Assembly (NCBI GenBank): GCA_937925095.1
Contig: CALEXX010000021.1
Coordinates: 1 to 50,596, forward strand
Reading direction: 5' to 3'
Length of the DNA: 50,596 nt
Source of the DNA: an uncultured Leptotrichia sp.
Lineage (GTDB): Bacteria; Fusobacteriota; Fusobacteriia; Fusobacteriales; Leptotrichiaceae
The position numbers and the translations under genes were made by a program. The notes beneath the pieces were generated by a model. It saw only the letters and a list, made by a program, of their open reading frames with translations, was not told where the DNA came from and ran no database searches. Below, piece by piece: positions 43,934-50,596 of the stretch (its first letter is position 1; every line of letters starts with the position of its first letter).

Positions 43934-45253
43934 TTAATAACCTTCATTTTTCTTATTAAACACTATATCTATCGGACATCCTTCAAATCCAAAATATTCC
44001 CTCAGCTTATTTTCAATATATCTCTGATATGAAAAGTGTATCAGTTCTGGATTATTTGAGAAGAATACAAATCTTGGAGGAGCTTCGCCTACCTGTGTTG
44101 CATAATTTATTTTCACAGCTCTTCCCTTTCTTGTTGGAACCGGATTCTGTGCTATCATTTCTGATAAAATCTGATTCAGAAGTCCTGTTGTAATTTTCTT
44201 ATGATATTCTTCATTTATAAATTTAGCCTGTTCAAGTATATTTATTGTTCTTTTTCCTGTTAATGCTGAAATAGTTATTATTGGAGCATAGCTCAGGAAT
44301 GGAAGGTCAGCCTTTACAAGCTCAGTAAATTTCTTTACGCTTGTATTATCTTTTTCTATAAGATCCCATTTATTTATAGCAATTATAATAGGCTTTCTTT
44401 CTTCATATATTAATCCTGCCACCCTCTTATCCTGTTCAGTTAAAAGCTCAGTCGCATCAAGCATAAGGACACATACATCTGCCCTTTTTATTGATTTTAC
44501 TGCCCTTAATACACTGTAATATTCTATCGAGTCTTCTATTTTTGACTGTTTTCTTATTCCTGCTGTATCTATAAGAGTGTAAGTTTCTCCATCATACTTA
44601 AGTGAAGAATCTATAGAATCCCTTGTTGTTCCCGCAATATCACTTACAATGGATCTTTCTTCATTTAAAAGCTTATTCACAAGTGAAGATTTCCCTGCGT
44701 TTGGTCTTCCAAGAACTGCTATTTTCAACCCTTCTTCCCTACTTTTTTCCTTTTTCCTGTCAAATTTTGAAATTACTGCATCAAGTAAGTCTCCCAAGTT
44801 TATCTTATGTTCCCCGGAAATTCCTATTACGTCTTCAAATCCTAAAGCATAAAATTCCAGTATATTTTCCTGATCCCTCATATAATTATCAATTTTGTTG
44901 ACAGCCACTACTACTTTTTTATCTTTTTTTCTAAGTACATTTGCAACATCTTCATCGAGTCCTGTTATTCCTGCTTTCCCATCTACCAGAAATATTACAA
45001 CGTCTGCTTCATCTATTGCCACCTGTGCCTGTTCCTTTATTTTATTCATCATAAAATCATCTGTTTTAGGCTCAAGTCCTCCTGTATCCACTAATAGGAA
45101 CTCTTTTCCTGACCATTCCATTTCACGATAAAGTCTGTCCCTCGTAACACCAGGTTCATTTTTTACTATGGAAAGTCTGTCACCTATTAATTTATTAAAC
45201 AGTGTTGATTTCCCGACATTAGGTCTTCCAACAATTGCCACTACCTGTTTCAT
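43934..45253 (-). CDS. der: Ribosome assembly GTPase Der (EngA)
   Basis: A 439-residue protein with two tandem GTPase domains, GRPNVGKSTL at 8-17 and GRPNAGKSSL near 182, each followed by DTAG/DTAGI and NK-x-D motifs, and a C-terminal KH-like domain ending in RKGRAVKINYATQVG and CPIDIVF. It takes part in 50S subunit maturation. Length is standard. Confidence 0.98.
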   Translation of the reverse strand: MKQVVAIVGRPNVGKSTLFNKLIGDRLSIVKNEPGVTRDRLYREMEWSGKEFLLVDTGGLEPKTDDFMMNKIKEQAQVAIDEADVVIFLVDGKAGITGLDEDVANVLRKKDKKVVVAVNKIDNYMRDQENILEFYALGFEDVIGISGEHKINLGDLLDAVISKFDRKKEKSREEGLKIAVLGRPNAGKSSLVNKLLNEERSIVSDIAGTTRDSIDSSLKYDGETYTLIDTAGIRKQSKIEDSIEYYSVLRAVKSIKRADVCVLMLDATELLTEQDKRVAGLIYEERKPIIIAINKWDLIEKDNTSVKKFTELVKADLPFLSYAPIITISALTGKRTINILEQAKFINEEYHKKITTGLLNQILSEMIAQNPVPTRKGRAVKINYATQVGEAPPRFVFFSNNPELIHFSYQRYIENKLREYFGFEGCPIDIVFNKKNEGY

Positions 45254-45295
45254 TTTTCCTCCTTATTTTTCATAATTCAATATTTTCCTGTACTG

Positions 45296-45886
45296 CTATA
45301 ATTTTATTACAATCAGTTTATTCATTTCATTCAATTTTTCTTCAATTTCACTATCCGCCTTTATTTTCATTGTTACCCTGCTGGAATAGTTTTTTTCAAC
45401 AATTTCAATTTCAAATTCCTTGTTATACATATTCAGAAAGCTTTCAACTTCTCCAGTATATTCATAATCATAATCAATTATAAATAAGGATTTTTCCTTA
45501 TACTCAACTATCCCTGCTTCATTTACTGCAATTTTTGCTGTCTTTGCATAATTTCGTATAAGTCCACCTGCTCCAAGTTTAATACCTCCAAAATATCTCG
45601 TAGCCACAATTGCCACATTATACACATCAAGAATATTAAGTATTTCAGCCATCGGTTTTCCTGCTGTATTTGTCGGTTCACCATCATCATTATATTTAAA
45701 ATATTCCTGGCCTTCTTCTACAACTCTGTAAAGGGGAACATTATGTGTTGCATTTGGATGCATTTCCCTTATTGAAGCTATAAATTTCTCGGCTTCTTCC
45801 ACAGTGGAAACAGGTTTTATATATCCTATAAATTTTGATTTTTTTTCTTCAAATTCAATAACTGTTTCTTTTTCTACTGTTTTCAA
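45296..45886 (-). CDS. YigZ/IMPACT family protein
   Basis: A 196-residue protein of the UPF0029 family. The N-terminal domain has ATHNVPLYRV, DDGEPTNTAGKPM and ATRYFGGIKLGAGGLIRNY; the C-terminal ferredoxin-like part follows. Related to the yeast translation modulator Yih1; bacterial role not settled. Its ATG lies 3 bases after the preceding gene's stop. Confidence 0.92.
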   Translation of the reverse strand: MKTVEKETVIEFEEKKSKFIGYIKPVSTVEEAEKFIASIREMHPNATHNVPLYRVVEEGQEYFKYNDDGEPTNTAGKPMAEILNILDVYNVAIVATRYFGGIKLGAGGLIRNYAKTAKIAVNEAGIVEYKEKSLFIIDYDYEYTGEVESFLNMYNKEFEIEIVEKNYSSRVTMKIKADSEIEEKLNEMNKLIVIKL

Positions 45887-45889
45887 TAT

Positions 45890-47047
45890 TTATTTACCCC
45901 TTTTTTTCTTAGATTCCTTTTTATTTTTTCCTTTTGAGGTATTTTCCGGAGTTTTTTTACTTTCCTCTTTTCCATAATATTTTTGCAGTATTCTCATGTT
46001 TCTTGTATTTTCCATCTGTTTAGAGTACTTATCTATTTTCTTTTCATCTCCTGTCATGGAAATCAGATACATTGCTGAAAAATACAATGCTTCTTCATCG
46101 TCTTTATTATAACGTATTGCATCTTCAGTGGCAGTATCAGTAACTACATTTTCCAGATAATATTGAACTGCCTTTTCAGCTCCTTCTTTTATTCCTATAT
46201 CTGACATTTCCTGTGTACGGTATTGCAGTTCAAATCCTCTGACAATATCATCACTTATATTAAATTCCCTCTGTTTTTCATCATTACTAAAATAAGCGAC
46301 TATTCCTTTCATTTTTTCAATTTCTTCCTTCTGCTTTTTCGTTCTTTCAATGGATACTTTAGTCAATTCCTTTATCATTTTTTTATATTCTTCATAATCT
46401 TCCTTATCATCTGCAGGATCCTTTTCAGAAGTTTTTGAAATATTATCTAAAGGATGATCGCTGATTTCAGGATTTTCAATAGGATTATTCAGATAGAAGT
46501 TATTTTCAAGAAAATTTTCATCCATTACTGAAAGACTGTCATCTTCATCATCTCCAGCCATAGCCTCTAAAAATATATCAGCTAAATCTATAAGAGGTTT
46601 ATCTTTAAATTCTTTTCTAAGTTTATTATAAATTTTTTCAGCCTCTTTCTTTTTTCCTACTTTCCTATTATACACTATATTATTAAAATAAGAACTGAAC
46701 TTGTCATTATACTTATCACTTTTTTCAAGATATTGTTTTGCCTTTTCATAATCCTTCTTTTCACTTAAGATATATATTGTAAAAAGCTCATCATTAAGAT
46801 CGAAATTTCTGTCATCCTTTTCCAAAATTTCTTCCATCATTTTTATTCTTGCATCTAATTCATCCTCATCCATATTAAAAATCGATTTTCCTGCAAATTT
46901 CTCATCAAGTTTTATCGTCTCATCAATTATTTCCTGTTTTATACCTATCTTTGAAAGTACTTCCTGTGTCAGTTCCTTCCTCGTAACAGCTTCTACTCCT
47001 AAACTTACTACCAAAAACAAAATTATAGACAATATTCTTTTTTTCAT
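45890..47047 (-). CDS. Exported helical-repeat (TPR-like) protein, unknown function
   Basis: A 385-residue protein. I use the ATG at 47047 because GGAG is 8 bases upstream; a GTG at 47056 overlaps it. It has a clear signal peptide (1-20, MKKRILSIILFLVVSLGVEA). The mature part is very acidic and helical with TPR-like pairs (about 60-160: YEKAKQYLEKS, RKVGKKKEAEKIYNKL), an acidic low-complexity stretch at 180-235 and a basic Lys-rich tail. It could be an envelope scaffolding factor. No family recognised. Confidence 0.65.
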   Translation of the reverse strand: MKKRILSIILFLVVSLGVEAVTRKELTQEVLSKIGIKQEIIDETIKLDEKFAGKSIFNMDEDELDARIKMMEEILEKDDRNFDLNDELFTIYILSEKKDYEKAKQYLEKSDKYNDKFSSYFNNIVYNRKVGKKKEAEKIYNKLRKEFKDKPLIDLADIFLEAMAGDDEDDSLSVMDENFLENNFYLNNPIENPEISDHPLDNISKTSEKDPADDKEDYEEYKKMIKELTKVSIERTKKQKEEIEKMKGIVAYFSNDEKQREFNISDDIVRGFELQYRTQEMSDIGIKEGAEKAVQYYLENVVTDTATEDAIRYNKDDEEALYFSAMYLISMTGDEKKIDKYSKQMENTRNMRILQKYYGKEESKKTPENTSKGKNKKESKKKRGK

Positions 47048-47070
47048 TTCCCTCACTCCTATTTTTTATT

Positions 47071-47829
47071 TTATAATCCAAGTCCTATATTTATTCCTGT
47101 CAGACTTAAAAAAAATGAAAGTACTACTGAAAGATAATCTGATACAAATCCTATATACGCCAGAAACAGAATTATTAAAATTCCATATTTTTCAATCTGA
47201 TTATAGAATTCCCTTACCTTTGTCCCAGCTATTGAATAAATAATTCTTCCTCCGTCAAGTGGTGTCACAGGAATAAGATTAAACAATCCTAATGCCAGAT
47301 TTATAATATACATACTCAACAGTGCTGTCATTACTAGTCCATTAATATCAAAGTTTCTTCCAAATACTCTTATAATTATCAGTGCTATGGCTGCAAATAT
47401 GAAATTTACTGTAATTCCTGCTATTGAAACACAGAATAATCCAAGTCTGTTAGGTTTTAATCTTGAAAAATTCACGGGTACCGGTTTTGCCCAACCTATT
47501 AAAAAGCCTGAGCCACTTAACAGCAGCATAATCGGAAGTATCATTCCTGTCAAATCCAAATGCTTCAAAGGATTTAATGTTATCCTTCCTTCCCTTTTTG
47601 CTGTATCATCTCCAAACTTATAGGCAACATATCCATGTGCCACCTCATGACACGTCATTGAAAATACAAGCACAACTAATGAAATAACAAGTTCCCATGA
47701 AAATTCAAATTCATGTATTCCTCTAAATAAAAACAATCCTACCATTAAAATAATTACCAGTAATTTTATTTCCGTATTTTTAGGATTTAAACTCCTAAAT
47801 TTTTCATAATATTTCTTTATTATATCCAT
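47071..47829 (-). CDS. Site-2 protease family (M50) membrane metalloprotease
   Basis: A 252-residue membrane protease with the zinc motif HEVAH at 61-65 and the third ligand in NLIPVTPLDGGRI near 187-199. The compact form without PDZ or CBS domain belongs to the FwdE-like/Rip-type group 3 S2P proteins. Substrates are unknown; it sits after the rpsA gene and before the exported helical protein, about 14 bases apart, so they may be co-expressed. Confidence 0.9.
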   Translation of the reverse strand: MDIIKKYYEKFRSLNPKNTEIKLLVIILMVGLFLFRGIHEFEFSWELVISLVVLVFSMTCHEVAHGYVAYKFGDDTAKREGRITLNPLKHLDLTGMILPIMLLLSGSGFLIGWAKPVPVNFSRLKPNRLGLFCVSIAGITVNFIFAAIALIIIRVFGRNFDINGLVMTALLSMYIINLALGLFNLIPVTPLDGGRIIYSIAGTKVREFYNQIEKYGILIILFLAYIGFVSDYLSVVLSFFLSLTGINIGLGL

Positions 47830-47937
47830 TTTACCCCTTTCCTCTTTCTACCACCAACTACCATATTATTATATCACATTAATGGAAAATTTATGTTTAT
47901 TTTTTATTTAATATGCCAAAAAATATCAAATAATTAT

Positions 47938-47996
47938 TTCAAAAAAAATCCCTCTCAAATCACAGCTATTTTAAGCTGCTCTTTTCAAGAGAATAA
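47938..47996 (-). terminator. Possible terminator after the S1 gene
   Basis: On the minus strand, two small stems, CTCTT/AAGAG (47979-47991) and CAGCT/AGCTG (47963-47978), are followed by T8. The last stem is about 14 bases from the T run, so the fit is imperfect. Confidence 0.35.
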
Positions 47997-48022
47997 ATAT
48001 ATTTCAAAATTTAAAGCCTGAA

Positions 48023-49834
48023 TTATACTCCATATTTTTTCATTAATTCTTCCATTTCTTTACTTTCTTCTATTTCCTGTATTTTTTTAACTGAAAGAAT
48101 TATTGACTTTTTCTTTTCATTTAAATCTGTTACTATAGCTTCCACTTCATCTCCCACAGAAAATTTCTCTGAAATATCCTTCAAAAATTCTTCTGTAAGT
48201 TCTTTTTTAGGTATTATTCCATCAAATCTATCTGTTAATTTTACTAAAACAAAATTTTCCTGAATACTTGTTATAGGTACAACAACTTTATTTCCTACTT
48301 TATATTGCTCAGCCGCTTCCTTCCAAGGAGAAATTGTTAACTGCTTTATACTTCCTCCTATTTTCTTTCCAGCTTTATCAACATGTATTACCTTAAATTC
48401 TACTTCGTCACCTAACTTATATTCCACATGTTCATTCTTATCCCATGAAAATTCATTTTTATGTATAAATACTTCAATTCCTTCCTGAATTTCAACGAAA
48501 ATTCCATATTCCTGAACATTTATAACTTTACCTTTTACTACATCACCAACATTATAGCTTTCTTCAATCTTTTCCCATACGTCATCCAATAAAGCCTTTG
48601 CACTTAAAGACAATCTACTTTTTTCATTATTAAAGTCAATAACTTTAAATTTAATAATTTCTCCAACATTATATCTTGAAGCTAAGTTAGTAACTCTTCT
48701 ATAAGAAATATCAGAAATGTGAAGTAATCCTTCTACATCCTTTTCAAGTTCCACAAGCAGTCCAAATTCAAAAATTTCAGCAATTGGTCTTTCAAGTATA
48801 TCTCCTATATTATATTTTTCTTTTACTGAATCCCAAGGATTTTCTGTCAACTGCTTTACACTTAACTTAATATTTTTCTTTTCATCATCAATATTTATGA
48901 TTTTAGCTTCAATAACGTCGCCTTCTTTAAATTCCTTCAATACTTTAGCCGCATTATTCCATGCAAGTTCTGAAATATGGACAAAACCTTTATTTCTTGA
49001 AAGGTCAACTACAAGTCCAAAATCGAGTACTTCTTTTACTGTTCCCTTTATTACATCTCCAACATTATGAGCATTCTTGAATTCAATCCATGGATCTTCT
49101 TCAAGCTGTTTTAAGCTTAATTTTATTTTTCTCTTTTCTTCATCTTTTTCTATAACTTTAGCCTTAACAACATCATTTATTCCAAATTTTTCAATCAAAT
49201 CAGAAACTTGATCCCACGATACTTCAGAAATATGAATAAATCCTGTAGTAGGTCCTAATTCAAGTATTACACCAAAATCGAGTACTTCCTTAACTTTTCC
49301 CTCTACAATATCCCCAACATTTACAGAACTGAAATAATCTAATTCTTCTTTTTTTACTAAGTCTGTTCTAGATACTGTAAGGTTATTTCTTCCTTTTTCC
49401 TTAATTAAAAACTTGAATTTTTCTCCTGTATAATCTTTATCTCTTTCTAAACTTGCAAGAGAAAATGGTAAGAATGCCTCATTTTTTCCAACTCTTACTG
49501 AGTATCCACCTTTTACTTTTTTCAATATTGTTCCAGATACAATTTCGTCAACTTCATAAGATGCAAATTCTTTAGCCTTATCAAGTAAGAATTTAGATAC
49601 AATTACAAATTCCTCATCACTTCTTAATACTTTAACCTCTATTGTGTCACCTACGTTAAAATCCTCAACTTCACGGATAAGAATTCTACCTTCCTGTTTT
49701 CCTGATAAATCCAAATAAGCAAAATCCATATCTTTTCTAGTAATTATTCCGCTAATTACATCTCCGGATTTTTTTTCCTCAGGCAGATAATCATTTAGCA
49801 TTTCCTCAAATAAATCATTGTTCAAATCACACAT
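48023..49834 (-). CDS. rpsA: Ribosomal protein S1 with seven S1 repeats
   Basis: A 603-residue RNA-binding protein. I use the ATG at 49834 because GAGGAG is 8 bases upstream. Seven consecutive S1 (OB-fold) units can be read, starting near residues 22, 94, 174, 258, 344, 428 and 513; units 3-6 are best, e.g. VGDIVEGKVKEVLDFGVILE and TGFIHISEVSW, and units 1, 2 and 7 are more diverged. E. coli S1 has six units in 557 residues. It brings mRNA to the 30S subunit. It is a separate protein, not fused to IspH as in some related bacteria. Confidence 0.93.
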   Translation of the reverse strand: MCDLNNDLFEEMLNDYLPEEKKSGDVISGIITRKDMDFAYLDLSGKQEGRILIREVEDFNVGDTIEVKVLRSDEEFVIVSKFLLDKAKEFASYEVDEIVSGTILKKVKGGYSVRVGKNEAFLPFSLASLERDKDYTGEKFKFLIKEKGRNNLTVSRTDLVKKEELDYFSSVNVGDIVEGKVKEVLDFGVILELGPTTGFIHISEVSWDQVSDLIEKFGINDVVKAKVIEKDEEKRKIKLSLKQLEEDPWIEFKNAHNVGDVIKGTVKEVLDFGLVVDLSRNKGFVHISELAWNNAAKVLKEFKEGDVIEAKIINIDDEKKNIKLSVKQLTENPWDSVKEKYNIGDILERPIAEIFEFGLLVELEKDVEGLLHISDISYRRVTNLASRYNVGEIIKFKVIDFNNEKSRLSLSAKALLDDVWEKIEESYNVGDVVKGKVINVQEYGIFVEIQEGIEVFIHKNEFSWDKNEHVEYKLGDEVEFKVIHVDKAGKKIGGSIKQLTISPWKEAAEQYKVGNKVVVPITSIQENFVLVKLTDRFDGIIPKKELTEEFLKDISEKFSVGDEVEAIVTDLNEKKKSIILSVKKIQEIEESKEMEELMKKYGV

Positions 49835-49960
49835 AGCCATATCTCCTCATTCACAATATAGTATATCCCAAATTTTTATAAACTTTAATTTTTTATAATT
49901 TATAAGCAACTCTATAAAATTTTCTGATAAAATTACTATAAATCAATATTTCCTATTATT

Positions 49961-50239
49961 TTACTCTTCTCCAAACTTTTCCACTTCAATAAGTTCTCTC
50001 AAATCATTCAATAATAAAACTTCATCTTTTCCTTCAGCAATTAAAAATAATTTAGTCCCTTCACTAGCAGCTAAATCTAATAAATCAAAGACACGCTTAA
50101 CTTCCATCATTTCTTCCCTGTTATCAGTTTCTCCAATCCACAATTTAGAATCATAGCCATTTAAAGTTTTAAATATTAAAGTGGCAGGCCTCAAATGAAG
50201 ACCTTGTTTATTTTTAATTTCAATAAGCAGTTTCTCCAT
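49961..50239 (-). CDS. HPr-like phosphocarrier lacking the regulatory serine
   Basis: A 92-residue protein; I use the ATG at 50239 because GGAGGTGAG precedes it and it gives the usual HPr size. GLHLRPAT places the phospho-His at position 15 with Arg17, as in HPr. The segment EVKRVFDLLDLAA has Arg where HPr has Ser46, so HPr kinase could not modify it. No ptsI follows. It may serve the PTS at 5070-17111, or be a dedicated paralogue (NPr/FPr type). Confidence 0.85.
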   Translation of the reverse strand: MEKLLIEIKNKQGLHLRPATLIFKTLNGYDSKLWIGETDNREEMMEVKRVFDLLDLAASEGTKLFLIAEGKDEVLLLNDLRELIEVEKFGEE

Positions 50240-50456
50240 AAAGAAACTCACCTCCGTTAACATATTATAGTAAATATAATATATTTTCATAATTTATAAA
50301 AAATAATTACATATCATTTCCAATTATAATATATATTATACCAAATAAGCAAGAAAAAATGAAGGGGTAAATTGAGTTGAAAAATATAGTTTGTCATAAG
50401 CAGTTCCAATATTTTCAGATACTGTGACATAATAAAAAAATTCATATAAAAAAAAA

Positions 50457-50533
50457 TGGCGTCCCCGGTTGGACTCGAACCAACGACCCTCTGGTTAACA
50501 GCCAGATGCTCTAACCGACTGAGCCACGGAGAC
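50457..50533 (-). tRNA. tRNA-Asn (anticodon GTT)
   Basis: On the minus strand the acceptor GTCTCCG pairs with CGGGGAC, the anticodon arm is CTGGCTGTTAACCAG with GTT, the T arm GTTGGTTCGAGTCCAAC is perfect, and CCA is encoded. It lies just after 5S rRNA, as in many rRNA operons. Confidence 0.95.
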
Positions 50534-50544
50534 ACAATTTGAAA

Positions 50545-50596
50545 AGTTTGGCGACGACCGATTTTCCCTGGAACTTAATCCAAGTATCTTAGGCGC
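50545..50596 (-). rRNA. 5S ribosomal RNA, 3' end (partial)
   Basis: On the minus strand the sequence GCGCCTAAGATACTTGG, then CCAGGGAAAATCGGTCG, then TCGCCA matches the 3' third of bacterial 5S rRNA. The gene continues past the window edge. With the tRNA it marks the end of an rRNA operon transcribed leftward. Confidence 0.8.

Noticed and set aside
47071..47829. RseP/SpoIVFB-type sigma-factor protease with a known partner
   Set aside because: The protein lacks a PDZ or CBS domain and no anti-sigma gene is nearby, so only the general M50 call is kept.
48023..49834. IspH-S1 fusion protein
   Set aside because: The whole length is occupied by S1 units; there is no IspH domain or its cysteines.
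50314..50535. A 73-codon frame on the minus strand with SRLEHLAVNQRVVGSSPTG
   Set aside because: It is a translation of the tRNA-Asn gene, a well-known false frame.
1..50596. CRISPR array
   Set aside because: No series of equal direct repeats with unique spacers was seen; the repeats found are inverted and dispersed.

Overview
The window is AT-rich, densely packed bacterial DNA. I read it as Fusobacteriota, most likely a Leptotrichia-type organism (Leptotrichiaceae). The reasons are very low GC, an outer-membrane LptD-like protein and a heptose-1-phosphate adenylyltransferase beside Firmicute-like PTS genes, an msrAB-ccdA-thioredoxin operon with its own two-component system, and orphan contact-dependent toxin/immunity debris. 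The assignment is an inference from gene content, not from a database match.

Layout. (1) 1-4861 is an accessory region. It holds the end of a CPBP-type membrane protease, an unknown anchored protein, then a decayed array of toxin C-terminal tails alternating with intact immunity-type genes, inverted-repeat DNA and two small membrane proteins. (2) 5070-17111 is a 12-kb sugar operon: murQ, murR-like regulator, GH4 phospho-glycosidase, a lactose/cellobiose-type PTS (IIA, IIB, IIC), two mupG (DUF871) paralogues, a MurP-type IIBC, a secreted esterase and a secreted beta-lactamase-fold hydrolase. It looks built to scavenge peptidoglycan amino sugars, with an unusual extra disaccharide PTS. (3) 17243-25726 carries a secreted 2H phosphoesterase-like protein, a secreted amidase, lptD, thrS and a BI-1 membrane protein. 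(4) 25998-30707 is an extracytoplasmic methionine sulfoxide repair operon (msrAB, ccdA, tlpA-like) run straight into a YesN/YesM-type two-component system. (5) 30878-37057, minus strand, holds upp, rpmE2, ackA, pta, ftsY, tsaB, tsaE and rfaE2. (6) 37364-42596, minus strand, holds a Zn/Cd-type P-ATPase with its ArsR/CadC regulator, a KtrAB/Trk potassium system and a MarR regulator. (7) 42807-50239, minus strand, holds an AI-2E family permease, der, a YigZ protein, a secreted unknown protein, an M50 protease, a seven-repeat S1 protein and an HPr-like protein. (8) The right edge holds tRNA-Asn and the 3' end of 5S rRNA, the tail of an rRNA operon.

Connecting themes are cell-envelope turnover (MurNAc recycling, amidase, esterase, LptD, rfaE2) and phosphotransfer sugar uptake (PTS proteins plus the HPr-like carrier). 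Four related inverted-repeat elements with CTGTCTCAAA-type ends sit at operon borders (17125, 17990, 25743, 37195), where they may act as terminators. Two short sequences (1334 and 42747) share a 26-of-32 match and look like ends of a lost IS3-type element. No CRISPR array, intact transposase or prophage gene was seen.
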